This document shows, piece by piece, positions 24,381-33,195 of a DNA stretch of 40,265 bases (positions are counted from its first letter, which is position 1; the number at the start of each line of letters is the position of its first letter). The stretch spans positions 1 through 40,265 of the forward strand of contig JADFNG010000014.1 in the NCBI GenBank assembly GCA_022563505.1, read 5' to 3'. The position numbers were made by a program, and so were the translations under genes. The stretch comes from Pseudomonadota bacterium. GTDB taxonomy: Bacteria; Pseudomonadota; Gammaproteobacteria; Steroidobacterales; Woeseiaceae. The notes beneath the pieces are model-generated. The model ran no database searches and had not been told where the DNA came from. It worked only from the letters and a program-made list of their open reading frames with translations.

Positions 24381-24579
24381 AGCAAATTTCCTGAAATTGA
24401 AAGGTTGAATGTTCAAGCCCCTGTTGTACATCACCGGCGTTCAGTTTGCCATTCGATCGTCTTCCGACACAGGTCTCAATATGGGCATAAATACACATGC
24501 CTTTCATGGTGTTGAGAGCCATATCACAGTTATGGGCTCGGTTTCTGGCTGAAAATCAGGGTTCGATCCCTGTTATCGG

Positions 24580-24834
24580 ATGGCAATGATGAATATTCCC
24601 GACAATGTGCTGCAATTTCCGCTGAGCAGGCGACGCGATCTGCGTGCTTGCCCGCATTGCGGTACGCACAGTGATGTCTGGCAGATAGGTCGCCTGCTTT
24701 GGGGCTACTGCGATATGCACGAGGTGCGCTGGGTGGTGGCTGACTTTCACGCTACTCCGGCGGACGATCTCGATCGCAACAAGTTGCGCAGAGGCCTGGA
24801 ATTTCTCTCCACCTTTGTGGAAGTATCGCGCTAA
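24580..24834 (+). CDS. Small zinc-ribbon protein
   Basis: An 84-residue protein with a CPHCG...C...H arrangement (ACPHCGTHSDVWQIGRLLWG, then YCDMHEVRWVVADF) suggesting a small zinc-binding ribbon. I know no function. Start ATG 24580 has no clear ribosome-binding site; ATGs at 24586 and 24589 are alternatives. It precedes the nuclease lipoprotein gene by about 60 bases, and co-transcription is possible. Confidence 0.65.
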   Translation: MAMMNIPDNVLQFPLSRRRDLRACPHCGTHSDVWQIGRLLWGYCDMHEVRWVVADFHATPADDLDRNKLRRGLEFLSTFVEVSR

Positions 24835-24893
24835 GCCGTTCTGGTTCATGCTATAAATCGATACTCGGGCATCAACAGCCGGGTAGATTTATC

Positions 24894-26777
24894 TTGCGTC
24901 GAACGCTATTCCTTATTCTATTGTTCCCGGTGTTGTCTGCCTGTGGCAGTGGCGCGACCACGTCGGTTATGCCACTGCCGCCGGCCAATGCGACCATTAC
25001 GCCGATCTACGCGGTGCAGGGTGCGAGTGACTCAAGCCCTGTGGAAGGACAGGTAGTGACCGTCATGGGCATTGTAAGCGGAGATTTTCAGGACGATGAC
25101 GCCGATACCCTGAGCAACCTCGGCGGGTTTTTCATTCAGGCGGAGCGCCCTGACAACGATACGCAAACGTCTGATGGAATCTTTGTTTTCGATAGAGACG
25201 TTGTCGGTGTCGATGTGCGGGTGGGTGACAAGGTCAGCGTTTCAGGAACCGTTGAAGAACGCTACGGCGAAACTCAGTTGAAGGCGACACGGGTTGAGAT
25301 TACCGGCGCTGGTACCGTTGCCGCCACAGACCTGTTGTTGCCGCTGGATGATACGACGATCAACAGTGTCGGCCAGGTCATCGCAAATCTTGAGCGCTAT
25401 GAAGGGATGCTGGTCACGCTGCCGCAGGCACTGACCGTTACGGGCCTGGCTGATCTGGAGCGATTTGGTGAGGTATCGCTCTCCCTTGATGGACGGCTGC
25501 AGCAATTCACGAATGCCAGGCTGCCGGATATCGCTGGTCGCAGCGCACATCTGAGCACGAACGCGCTGCGGCGTATTATCCTGGATGACGGTGCATCACG
25601 GCAAAATGTCCTGCCTGCGCGCTTTTTACATCCGGACACAGGAAATTTGCCGGAATTTTCTATTCGCGTGGGGGACCGGATATCAAATCTGCGGGGTGTG
25701 ATTCGCTACAGTCGTGGCAGCGGTGGTTCAGGCACAGAGGCTTACCGCCTTGAGCCTGTCGTCGAGCCCCGTTTTGAATCCGTAAACGCGCGACCTGTGC
25801 CACCGGTTGTGGGCGGTAATGTCAGAGTGATGAGTTTCAATGCGCTCAATTATTTCACGACCATCGACAGTGGGCAAAACACCTGTGGGCCAGACGGAAA
25901 GTCGGGCTGCCGTGGTGCTGATTCGATCGTGGAATTCGAACGCCAGCATGCGAAATTGATCAATACCATTTTGATGGCCAATGTTCATATTGTCGGCTTG
26001 ATGGAAATCGAGAACAATCCGAGTGCGTCCTTGGAGAGCATTGTTGACGGATTAAATGCTGCGAGCGGCACCAGCAACTGGTCGTTTGTGGATACGGGCA
26101 CGATCGGCACGGATGCAATACGCGTTGGTCTTGTCTTTGACACATCGGTCGTCAGGACTGTGGGACAATTTGCGCTGCTGGATGCGAGTGTCGATCCTCG
26201 CTTCCTCGACGCAAAGAACCGCAAGACACTTGCGCAGACGTTTGCGGCAACGGCCAATGGCGGGCGTGTCACGATCGGAGTCAATCATTTGAAATCGAAG
26301 GGCTCTGATTGTATTTCGCTCGGGGATCCCGATCCTGGTGACGGCCAGGGAAACTGCAACATGACCCGCACGAATGCCGCCGCTGCACTTGCGCAGTGGC
26401 TTGCGAGCGATCCTACCGGTAGCGGTGACACCGACATTCTGATCATTGGCGATATGAATGCCTATCTTCGAGAGGATCCCATCCGGACAATGGTTGCCGC
26501 GGGCTATGAAAATATCCTCGAGTCATTCGTTGGGACTGACGCCTATTCATTCGTTTTTCGCGGCGAGTCGGGCGCCCTTGACCACGCATTTGCGTCGGCG
26601 TCGCTCGTGCCGCAAATCACCGGCGTGCGCGAATGGCACATCAACGCCGACGAACCACCGCTCCTTGACTACAATCTCGATTTTGGTCGCGACGATACGC
26701 TGTTCGATCCGGCGAGTCCGTTCCGTGCATCAGATCATGACCCGGTCATGATAGGGTTGAGTCTGTCAGCCGACTAA
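24894..26777 (+). CDS. ExeM/NucH-family extracellular endonuclease lipoprotein
   Basis: A 627-residue lipoprotein nuclease. The lipobox LSAC (Cys about residue 17) follows a hydrophobic signal. Residues about 40-250 form an OB-fold region (VEGQVVTVMGIVSGDF, GFFIQAERPDNDTQTSDGIFVFD). Residues about 310-627 are an endonuclease/exonuclease/phosphatase domain with MSFNALNYF, GLMEIENN, GVNHLKSKG, IIGDMNAYL and ASDHDPVMIGL, covering the catalytic Asn, Glu, His and Asp positions. Related enzymes degrade extracellular DNA and may serve biofilm turnover or phosphate and nucleotide scavenging. The start is TTG 24894; no in-frame ATG or GTG gives the signal peptide. The 2OG-oxygenase gene starts 16 bases after its stop. 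Confidence 0.9.
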   Translation: MRRTLFLILLFPVLSACGSGATTSVMPLPPANATITPIYAVQGASDSSPVEGQVVTVMGIVSGDFQDDDADTLSNLGGFFIQAERPDNDTQTSDGIFVFDRDVVGVDVRVGDKVSVSGTVEERYGETQLKATRVEITGAGTVAATDLLLPLDDTTINSVGQVIANLERYEGMLVTLPQALTVTGLADLERFGEVSLSLDGRLQQFTNARLPDIAGRSAHLSTNALRRIILDDGASRQNVLPARFLHPDTGNLPEFSIRVGDRISNLRGVIRYSRGSGGSGTEAYRLEPVVEPRFESVNARPVPPVVGGNVRVMSFNALNYFTTIDSGQNTCGPDGKSGCRGADSIVEFERQHAKLINTILMANVHIVGLMEIENNPSASLESIVDGLNAASGTSNWSFVDTGTIGTDAIRVGLVFDTSVVRTVGQFALLDASVDPRFLDAKNRKTLAQTFAATANGGRVTIGVNHLKSKGSDCISLGDPDPGDGQGNCNMTRTNAAAALAQWLASDPTGSGDTDILIIGDMNAYLREDPIRTMVAAGYENILESFVGTDAYSFVFRGESGALDHAFASASLVPQITGVREWHINADEPPLLDYNLDFGRDDTLFDPASPFRASDHDPVMIGLSLSAD

Positions 26778-26793
26778 GCAGGATCGCTGTGCA

Positions 26794-27825
26794 ATGAGTG
26801 GTGAAGCAGACCTCGACAAACACCGGACGGATTCGAGTGACCGCCTCGCTGAGTCCGTGCCGGTCATTGATATTGCTGGTCTTGCCGGTGGCGCAGGTGT
26901 ATCCGCTGATCGAGCGGTGCGGGAAATTGCAGATGCAGCGCGGCAGTGGGGTTTTTTTCAAGTCGTCAACCATGGCATCCCTGACACGCTCATCGACGCG
27001 GTCTGGAAGCAGACCAAGTCGTTTTTTTCACTGTCGATGGATTCGAAAGAGGCCATTCTGAGAACTCGCGAGAATCCCTGGGGCTATTACAACAATGAAC
27101 TGACCAAAAACCAGCGAGACAAGAAGGAAGTCTTCGACTACACATCGGAGGGTAGCGATTCGATCTACCATGCGAGCAACCGCTGGCCGGACTTCGATTC
27201 GCAATTCAGGACCGTCATGGAGGAGTATCGTGATGCCTGTGTCAGGTTGTCGCTGCATTTGCTGGAAGCTTTTAGTTGCGGGCTCGGCTTGCCAGCGGAT
27301 TTTCTCAATGCGCAGTTCGACCCGCTACACACTGGATTCATCCGCCTGAACTATTACCCGGTGAAAGACCCACTGCAATTTCGAAGTGACATTGTGCACA
27401 TGGACGATGCCGGCCTCGGCGTGCATCATCACACGGATGCTGGTGCGCTGACGGTCCTGTTGCAGGATGAAGTGGGTGGTTTGCAGGTGCATAAGGATGG
27501 CAACTGGCACGACGTTCCGTCAGTCAAGGGAGCGCTGGTCATCAATACGGGGGACATGATGCAAGTGTGGTCAAACGACGTCTATCGTGCGGCGATCCAC
27601 CGCGTTCTCGCGATGGATGCCAGGGACCGGTACAGCATTCCCTTTTTCTACAATCCTGCGGCGGGAACAGTGGTGAGTCCGCTGCCTGCGGTGGTTACGG
27701 AGCAAAATCCTGCGCACTACCGGAGCATCAATTGGTCAGAATATCGTGGCAGCCGAACCGACGGTGATTATGCAGATTATGGCGCCGAGGTACAGATTTC
27801 ACAGTTTCAAATACAGGAAAAATGA
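26794..27825 (+). CDS. 2-oxoglutarate/Fe(II)-dependent oxygenase, isopenicillin-N-synthase family
   Basis: A 343-residue oxygenase of the isopenicillin N synthase / non-heme dioxygenase family. The N-terminal DIOX_N segment (VPVIDIAGLAGGAG...WGFFQVVNHGIP) is clear. Iron ligands are H213 and D215 (HHTDAGALTVL) and H269 (AAIHRVLA); the 2OG-binding Arg-x-Ser is R279-Y-S281. It overlaps the start of the amidohydrolase (ATGA), so the two are translationally coupled. Family substrates include amino acids, peptides and secondary metabolites. With a lipoprotein D-aminoacylase-like partner, an N-acyl or modified amino acid substrate is possible. Confidence 0.92.
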   Translation: MSGEADLDKHRTDSSDRLAESVPVIDIAGLAGGAGVSADRAVREIADAARQWGFFQVVNHGIPDTLIDAVWKQTKSFFSLSMDSKEAILRTRENPWGYYNNELTKNQRDKKEVFDYTSEGSDSIYHASNRWPDFDSQFRTVMEEYRDACVRLSLHLLEAFSCGLGLPADFLNAQFDPLHTGFIRLNYYPVKDPLQFRSDIVHMDDAGLGVHHHTDAGALTVLLQDEVGGLQVHKDGNWHDVPSVKGALVINTGDMMQVWSNDVYRAAIHRVLAMDARDRYSIPFFYNPAAGTVVSPLPAVVTEQNPAHYRSINWSEYRGSRTDGDYADYGAEVQISQFQIQEK

Positions 27826-29381
27826 CGGTGAATAAGAACAGAATTCTGGCCTGTGTGCTTTTCGTTTCATTTCTTGGCGGGTGCACAAAGACCCCACCGC
27901 CATTCCTTGCAGAGTACGCATCGATTGACCTGCTTATTGAGAATGGTCAGGTCCTCGATGGCTTGGGTGGCGAGGCGCAATCCGCTGATGTGGTTGTAGT
28001 CGGTGACAAAATCGTGTTTGTCGGCGACGCACAATTCACGGACGACGATTTCGATCGCCGCATAAAAAAACGCATTGATGCAGCGGGTCGCATGGTCACG
28101 CCGGGGTTCATTGACCTCCACTCACACGGCGACCCGCTTGAGACGCCGGCGCTGGAAAATTTCCTGGCCATGGGCGTTACCACCATCTCACTGGGCCAGG
28201 ACGGTGACAGCCCGGAGGTGGCGAATCTGTCGGACTGGCTTGATGAGGTTGCCAGCAATGGCATAGGGACTAATCTTGCCATGTTTGTCGGCCATGGGAC
28301 GCTGCGCACGCTTTCCGGCATCGGCCGGACGCCGGTCCCTGAGGCGGACGATCTCGAGCGCATGCTGGAGATGCTTGATACGTCCCTGCAGGTGACCTTC
28401 GGCATGAGTACCGGTCTTGAGTACAACCCGGGGCTTAACGCGCAGCGGGAAGAACTGGAGGCGCTGGCCAGGGTCGTCGGGCGGAATGACCGCATGATCA
28501 TGAGCCACATGCGCAACGAAGATGACGACCAGCTCGAAAATTCGATTGCCGAGTTACTGGATCAGGGCCGCTATGCGCGGGTGCACATATCCCACCTGAA
28601 ATCGGTATTCGGCAAAGGATCCGAGCGGGCGAGGGAAATACTGGGCATCCTCGACAGTGCACGCGAGTCGGGCATTCAGGTCACGGCAGAAACGTATCCG
28701 TACAACGCGAGCTATACCGGCATCGATATTGTTTTCCCGGTGTGGGCGAAGACGGTGGAACAATTCGACGTCGCCAAAGTTGAACGGCGTGATGAGCTTG
28801 CGGAATTCTTGCGAAACCGCGTCAATCGACGTAACGGTCCCGAAGCTACGTTGCTCGGCACGGATCCTTACACCGGCAAGACGCTTGCCGAACTGGCACA
28901 CGAACTCGAAATGCCTTTTGAAGATGTACTGATTGATGTCATCGGGCCGGACGGAGTGTCAGGAGCGTATTTTGTGATGGACAACGAATTACAGACGCAG
29001 ATCCTGACCGATGCCAATGTCGGCGTTTGTTCGGATGGAAGCCCGACTGGTTTCCATCCTCGCGGGCACGGCACATTTGCGAGAATCATTGAGCGATATG
29101 TGTTGCAGGAAAGCATACTTACGCTCCCCGACGCGGTGCGCAAGATGACCTCGTTTGCGGCTAGCGTACTCGGCATCACGGACCGGGGCGTGGTGAAGGC
29201 GGGCATGATCGCGGATCTGCTTGTCTTCGATCCTTCCCGTGTGCATGAAACGGCGACTTACCCGAATCCATTGCAACTTGCCGTCGGTTTTGACGTAGTG
29301 ATCGTGAACGGAAAAATCGCTCGCGAGGATGGCCGTCAAGCCGACGGATTCTTCGGCCGTGTTCTTCGGCCTGCGACCTGA
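27822..29381 (+). CDS. D-aminoacylase-like amidohydrolase lipoprotein
   Basis: A 519-residue amidohydrolase-superfamily lipoprotein. The lipobox FLGGC gives Cys21. The metal-binding H100-S-H102 sits in TPGFIDLHSHGDPL, HISHLKS supplies another conserved His, and SDGSPTGFHPRGHGTF carries the catalytic Asp region of N-acyl-D-amino-acid deacylases. Where classical D-aminoacylases have the zinc-ligand Cys in a G-N-C-G turn, this reads LGQDGDS, so metal ligation or substrate may differ. It overlaps the oxygenase upstream by 4 bases, and its 3' end overlaps the M23-like gene by about 53 bases. Family members remove acyl groups from D-amino acids or dipeptides. Confidence 0.87.
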   Translation: MTVNKNRILACVLFVSFLGGCTKTPPPFLAEYASIDLLIENGQVLDGLGGEAQSADVVVVGDKIVFVGDAQFTDDDFDRRIKKRIDAAGRMVTPGFIDLHSHGDPLETPALENFLAMGVTTISLGQDGDSPEVANLSDWLDEVASNGIGTNLAMFVGHGTLRTLSGIGRTPVPEADDLERMLEMLDTSLQVTFGMSTGLEYNPGLNAQREELEALARVVGRNDRMIMSHMRNEDDDQLENSIAELLDQGRYARVHISHLKSVFGKGSERAREILGILDSARESGIQVTAETYPYNASYTGIDIVFPVWAKTVEQFDVAKVERRDELAEFLRNRVNRRNGPEATLLGTDPYTGKTLAELAHELEMPFEDVLIDVIGPDGVSGAYFVMDNELQTQILTDANVGVCSDGSPTGFHPRGHGTFARIIERYVLQESILTLPDAVRKMTSFAASVLGITDRGVVKAGMIADLLVFDPSRVHETATYPNPLQLAVGFDVVIVNGKIAREDGRQADGFFGRVLRPAT

Positions 29382-30153
29382 GTCGCGGTTCTTCAGCTTG
29401 GAGACCCGTACGCCAGCCAGTCCCGACGCGCTTGCTGCGGTGAGGGAGTACCTCCACTCAGGGGGGCTAAAGCCGGCTTCGATGATCCGGATCGACACGC
29501 AAACCGTTGTTCTGGACCTCAGCATCGGCAGCGAGGCACTGGGCGAGCGACTGACGAATCTCACGGTCGAACGTTTCGGCCAGCTTGTCGATCAGGTGAT
29601 GGCGGCTGCCGGTACCGAATTTGCTCTCGGTCGCTGGGGTGAACCACGAGAACTTTACAGCAGCGAGCTGTTTGACAATGACGCCGGAGAGCGGGTCGAG
29701 CCGCGGGTCGTGCACATGGGTATCGATGTTTTTTGCAAAGCAGGCACGCCGGTGTATGCGCCGCTGGACGGTCGTGTCCATATCAAGGCCGTCAATTCCG
29801 CCGAACTGGATTATGGTCCCATGCTCGTTCTGGAGCATGAAACCGCCACGGGCGAGTCATTTTATTCCCTGTATGGTCACCTGAGCCTGACCGGGATCGC
29901 GCACATTGAAGCGGGCCGGACCGTGCTTGCCGGGGAGCGGATTGCGACCGTCGGCAGTCCGCCAGAGAACGGCAACTGGCCACCCCATCTGCACTTTCAG
30001 TTGATTCTGGATCTGCTTGGGCTCGGTGCGGATTTTCCGGGCGTCGCCGTGCGCAGCGAGCAGGAATCATGGCTCGCCTTGTCCCCGCTGCCGGCGATGT
30101 TTTTTCCCGAGTGTGCCGAAGAATCACTCGACGGCCGCGCCGATCGGACCTGA
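29329..30153 (+). CDS. Cytoplasmic M23-fold metallopeptidase-like protein
   Basis: A 274-residue protein whose residues about 125-235 form an M23/LytM-type domain: VVHMGIDVFCKAGTPVYAP (His and Asp zinc ligands), SLYGHLSLTG and WPPHLHFQLILDLLGLG (HxH). No signal peptide is visible, which is unusual for a peptidoglycan enzyme. The sequence style (DLSIGS, HMGIDVF, HLHFQ...DFPGV) resembles, from memory, the M23 domain in large kinase-M23-class III aminotransferase fusions, rather than secreted endopeptidases. ATG 29329 overlaps the amidohydrolase end; TTG 29398 is a possible alternative. A role in the same small-molecule pathway as its overlapping neighbours is an inference. Confidence 0.78.
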   Translation: MAVKPTDSSAVFFGLRPESRFFSLETRTPASPDALAAVREYLHSGGLKPASMIRIDTQTVVLDLSIGSEALGERLTNLTVERFGQLVDQVMAAAGTEFALGRWGEPRELYSSELFDNDAGERVEPRVVHMGIDVFCKAGTPVYAPLDGRVHIKAVNSAELDYGPMLVLEHETATGESFYSLYGHLSLTGIAHIEAGRTVLAGERIATVGSPPENGNWPPHLHFQLILDLLGLGADFPGVAVRSEQESWLALSPLPAMFFPECAEESLDGRADRT

Positions 30154-30172
30154 CCGTTTGAGAAACTGAACC

Positions 30173-30331
30173 ATGCAGACATCGCTGCGCCTGTTGGACT
30201 TCATTGCCATGGCCATCTATTTTGCGGTCCTCATCTGGATTGGTTTCAGCATCGTCATGGGTGGGCTGGGCTTCACGCTGGATATTTTGGGCCCAAGATA
30301 CGAATTCATGAATAGATCAGAGGTTCCTTAG
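30173..30331 (+). CDS. Small single-helix membrane ORF
   Basis: A 52-residue ORF, starting 20 bases after the M23-like gene, with a hydrophobic helix at about residues 8-30 (LDFIAMAIYFAVLIWIGFSI). This segment resembles the first helix of sodium/solute symporters, but the remaining ~20 residues do not. It may be a true small membrane protein, a truncated transporter remnant, or noise. No strong ribosome-binding site. Confidence 0.35.
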   Translation: MQTSLRLLDFIAMAIYFAVLIWIGFSIVMGGLGFTLDILGPRYEFMNRSEVP

Positions 30332-30401
30332 GTACAAATACGTTTGCAGCTCTGCTGCTTAGACCGGACAATGCGCGACACAGGAGTTTTGGAGTTTGCG
30401 G

Positions 30402-31427
30402 GTGATAAGTACAGACGTAGTAATTGTCGGCGCGGGTCCTTGTGGTCTGTTTCAGGTTTTCGAACTTGGCCTGCTGGGTCTCAAGGCAGAAGTCATTGAT
30501 TCCATTCGCGAGCCGGGTGGACAGTGTGCTGAGTTATACCCGGACAAACCCATTTATGACATTCCGGCGGTGCTGGTTTGTACCGGCGAGGAATTGACGC
30601 AACTTCTGCTGCAACAGATTAAACCGTTCAATTGCGGCATGCATCTCGGTGAAGAGGTGGTGACCGTGCAGAGGCAGGACGATGATACGTTTCTTGTCGA
30701 GACAAGTGCCGGCAAACAATTCAACGCCAAGGCGGTCGTTATCGCCGCCGGCGTAGGTTCATTTCAGCCGCGACTTCTGCGGGCAAAAGGGCTTGAGGTG
30801 CTTTCGGCAGACACAATTCACTACCGCGTCAAGAACCCCGAGCAGTTCGCTGGAAAGAAACTCGCTATTTTAGGTGGCGGCGATTCTGCACTGGACTGGG
30901 TTATCGAGCTGGCGGGAATTGCAGAGCACATAACCCTCGTGCATCGGCGTGACGAGTACCGTGCGATGCAGGTGTCGATCAACAGGATGCGGGAACTCGA
31001 AGCGGCAGGAAAGGTGCGCACGATGGAGAATGCAAAAGTTGCCGAAGTCATCGGCTCAGGTGAGCGGATTTCGTCCATTGTCGTGCAATCCAAAGAGAGC
31101 GATGCGGTAACGGTCGATGTCGATGAATTGCTGGTATTTTTCGGCTTGTCGCCGAAGCTGGGTCCGGTTGCTGAGTGGGGCCTGGATATCAATCGCAAGA
31201 CCATTAACGTCGATACCGAAAATTTTGAAACATCCACACCGGGAATCTACGCGGTGGGTGATATCAATTTTTATCCAGGCAAGAAAAAACTGATCCTCTG
31301 CGGTTTTCACGAAGCGGCACTGGCAGCGTTCGCGATCAAGCAACGCGTCGAACCGGGGAAAAAAGTGCACGTTCAGTACACGACTACAAGTCCGATAATG
31401 CACAAAAGACTGGGTATTGATAAGTAA
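30402..31427 (+). CDS. Thioredoxin-reductase-like ferredoxin/flavodoxin--NADP+ reductase
   Basis: A 341-residue FAD/NAD(P)H flavoprotein of the TrxR-like FNR type. The FAD site is VVIVGAGPCGLFQVFELG, the NADPH site is LAILGGGDSALDWVIELA, and the C-terminal FAD motif is GIYAVGDINFY. The CxxC redox pair of true thioredoxin reductases is absent between the two nucleotide-binding motifs, supporting FNR function: electron transfer between NADPH and ferredoxin or flavodoxin. GTG 30402 is chosen, with GGAG 7 bases upstream; TTG 30396 is in frame with AGGAG 9 bases upstream and equally possible. Stands alone. Confidence 0.9.
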   Translation: MISTDVVIVGAGPCGLFQVFELGLLGLKAEVIDSIREPGGQCAELYPDKPIYDIPAVLVCTGEELTQLLLQQIKPFNCGMHLGEEVVTVQRQDDDTFLVETSAGKQFNAKAVVIAAGVGSFQPRLLRAKGLEVLSADTIHYRVKNPEQFAGKKLAILGGGDSALDWVIELAGIAEHITLVHRRDEYRAMQVSINRMRELEAAGKVRTMENAKVAEVIGSGERISSIVVQSKESDAVTVDVDELLVFFGLSPKLGPVAEWGLDINRKTINVDTENFETSTPGIYAVGDINFYPGKKKLILCGFHEAALAAFAIKQRVEPGKKVHVQYTTTSPIMHKRLGIDK

Positions 31428-31484
31428 GCCGGTGCGGCCCTGTTTTATTCAGGCGGACGTGCGGGTTTCTCTGCAGAACAGACA

Positions 31485-31521
31485 GGGCACCAATGAGTTT
31501 CTTAGGAACTCACTGGTGCCC
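31485..31521. terminator. Long hairpin between FNR and urcA-like gene
   Basis: The arm 31485-31499 pairs with 31507-31521 over about 15 bp, with one mismatch at 31493. The loop is short (TCTTAGG region). It lies between convergent genes (FNR ending at 31427, UrcA ending at 31547) and is the obvious bidirectional terminator, although neither strand has a strong U-run. Confidence 0.6.
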
Positions 31522-31546
31522 ATCTAAAATTACGCGAAAGATTGCA

Positions 31547-31882
31547 TTAACCTTCGTGAATCTTCGTCAGCTTTTCCCTATCAATTTTCTCAACCGATGC
31601 TGTCAGGGTGCTTTGGTAGCACCGCTGCATGTCGGTCTTTATGCCGATAGATCCAGCGTTCTTGTAGGACTCCACGCCACAGGCTCGCTTTGATGCCCGT
31701 TGGAGCCGGCTATACAAAACCCGCGCACCCGCTTCGTTTTCGAGATTCAGATCCGCATAGGATACTCGAACTGCATTGACTTCCAGGCCCTTGTCTGTGC
31801 CGAGGGCAGCGGCAGCAGGTGCGCTGATTGCAAATATTGCAGCAGCAGTGATCAGGCTTTTTACCAAGATTGACTCTTTCAT
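31547..31882 (-). CDS. UrcA family exported protein
   Basis: A 111-residue exported protein of the UrcA family (function unknown; widespread in sphingomonads and some Gammaproteobacteria). A Sec signal peptide (MKESILVKSLITAAAIFAISAPAAA) precedes the domain with the typical VSYADLNLENEAGARVLYSRLQRASKRACG and a second Cys in MQRCYQSTL. A GAGG-like site lies about 10 bases before the ATG. No functional neighbour is apparent. Confidence 0.82.
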   Translation of the reverse strand: MKESILVKSLITAAAIFAISAPAAAALGTDKGLEVNAVRVSYADLNLENEAGARVLYSRLQRASKRACGVESYKNAGSIGIKTDMQRCYQSTLTASVEKIDREKLTKIHEG

Positions 31883-32030
31883 TTTTCTCTACCTCAAATG
31901 TTGACGACACCAGAATTAACAATTTTCGTTTGAGAGACGCCAATCCCTCGGATCGAAATGTCCTGCCTTATCTGGAGCAGGATCATATTCGCTTACTTGT
32001 TTGATGCACCAAATTGAAAAATGGTTGCAA

Positions 32031-32071
32031 ACTTTTGGAGGATTGCCAAAAGTGCTGGCAAAAGTGCCGGA
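32031..32071. repeat. Dyad and direct repeat between two minus-strand genes
   Basis: ACTTTTGG (32031-32038) and CCAAAAGT (32046-32053) are a perfect 8-bp inverted repeat. The overlapping GCCAAAAGTGCTGGCAAAAGTGCC is a near-direct repeat. It lies 20 bases past the stop of the 32073-32606 gene, consistent with a weak terminator for that gene or a control site for the UrcA gene further down. Confidence 0.45.
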
Positions 32072-32072
32072 G

Positions 32073-32606
32073 CTATTTGCAGCGTTCGATCAAAGTGCCC
32101 TGTGCAGATGTGAAGGTCGAGATATCGAAGCTGACGAAAATTGATGCTTCCGCGTAGGGTGCGACCTCAAGTTCAACGGTTGTGGCATTACTCAATAGCT
32201 GGACAAGATTGCCGACGTCTGTGCGCGATTTCGATCGCGTAATCTTGTTGCTCGAGTCGACACCGAGTTTCAACCACAACGTCTTTTGGCCATCCACACG
32301 AAACCCGACTTCAGTATTGAATGATGAAATGAAGCGTTGCCAGTCAATCTGAAAACGGACGCTCGAGTCGCGGCCCGGCATGCAGCGAAATTCAAATACT
32401 GGATACAGCGTGTTTTTGCCGGATTCGTCAAGGATGGACTCTCGTGATTCCTGACGCATAGATGCAACCACTTCGCCGCTGTTGTCATCAATAGCAGAAT
32501 CCATTGACCAAAACTCATCGGCTGACGTAGTGACGCCAATACTCATGGCAAGAATGACAGATACGACGGCAGGAATACGCAAGCGTGCGTGCATGTGTGC
32601 AATCAT
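32073..32606 (-). CDS. Exported protein, weakly TagO-like
   Basis: A 177-residue exported protein. A Sec signal at about residues 8-29 (RIPAVVSVILAMSIGVTTSA) is followed by a beta-rich domain. FEFRCMPGRDSSVRFQIDW, FRVDGQKTLWLKLGVDSSNK and TTVELEVAPYAEASIFVSFDI resemble the fold of type-VI-associated TagO/VasL-like proteins, although no type VI genes are present, so this is a loose structural analogy. ATG 32606 is used; ATG 32594 is an alternative. It is divergent from the broken hydrolase gene by 31 bases. Confidence 0.6.
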   Translation of the reverse strand: MIAHMHARLRIPAVVSVILAMSIGVTTSADEFWSMDSAIDDNSGEVVASMRQESRESILDESGKNTLYPVFEFRCMPGRDSSVRFQIDWQRFISSFNTEVGFRVDGQKTLWLKLGVDSSNKITRSKSRTDVGNLVQLLSNATTVELEVAPYAEASIFVSFDISTFTSAQGTLIERCK

Positions 32607-32637
32607 ACAACGAACAAAAACCTAACGGTAAACGGAT

Positions 32638-33093
32638 ATGGCAAGGCTCATCCATGCAATTCTTTATTTCGTTTTTTTGATGACGGCGGGATACGCTTTG
32701 GCAGACGGTTCGCTGTTTCAGGATCCGAGGAGTTCGATGCAGCCTGGCCGCCTTTGATGGAAGAGGTTTCGATTCCGTCTCACGGTGAGTTGCTCACCGG
32801 AACCTTTTACACGGCAGCAGGGGAGGGGCCGCACCCGACAATCGTCATGCTGCATGCGTTTCCGGGGTATGAGAAAAACCTCGACCTCGCCCAGTCGCTG
32901 CGGCCGTACAATGTGTCATTTTGCTGGCGCGTCGGCCATTACCGCAAGTGTTATCGACAATGCCGACCATAGTTTTTCCACGAAACGCATTGAACTTGCC
33001 GTCGCAGTGGCATCCTGGCTTGCAATGGTCACGATATGGGAGGAGCCAGAGTTTGACGATCGACATAAATATATCAGTTTATCAATGTGTTAG
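32638..33093 (+). pseudogene. Decayed exported alpha/beta hydrolase
   Basis: The pieces of one alpha/beta-hydrolase gene lie in different frames. ATG 32638 starts a signal peptide (MARLIHAILYFVFLMTAGYA, then LADGSLFQDP) that stops at TGA 32755. From about 32728 the neighbouring frame continues EFDAAWPPLMEEVSIPSHGE, TIVMLHAFPGYEKNLDLAQS and then degenerates near 32910. The first frame resumes at about 32930 with SVIDNADHSFSTKRIEL, the catalytic-His region of such hydrolases. A frameshift near 32728 and a large internal deletion removing the nucleophile region are the simplest explanation. A functional product is very unlikely. Confidence 0.75.
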
Positions 33094-33195
33094 ATGCGAT
33101 ATACTGGATGTTCGCAAGGGCTGTCTCCTTAGCTCCACCGACATCTACATGCAGTGGTAGCTAATACACCGATCACTTGAATATGAAAACGCCAA

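Noticed and set aside
24559-24578. A tRNA T-arm-like string (GGTTCGATCCC) upstream of the zinc-ribbon gene
   Set aside because: No acceptor, D or anticodon arms fit upstream. The T-stem works only with a 6-base loop and no CCA or matching acceptor end follows, so it is not called as a tRNA or a tRNA-derived att site.
24497-24589. A 30-codon ORF overlapping the start of the zinc-ribbon gene
   Set aside because: No ribosome-binding site, no recognisable motif and too short to support; treated as chance.
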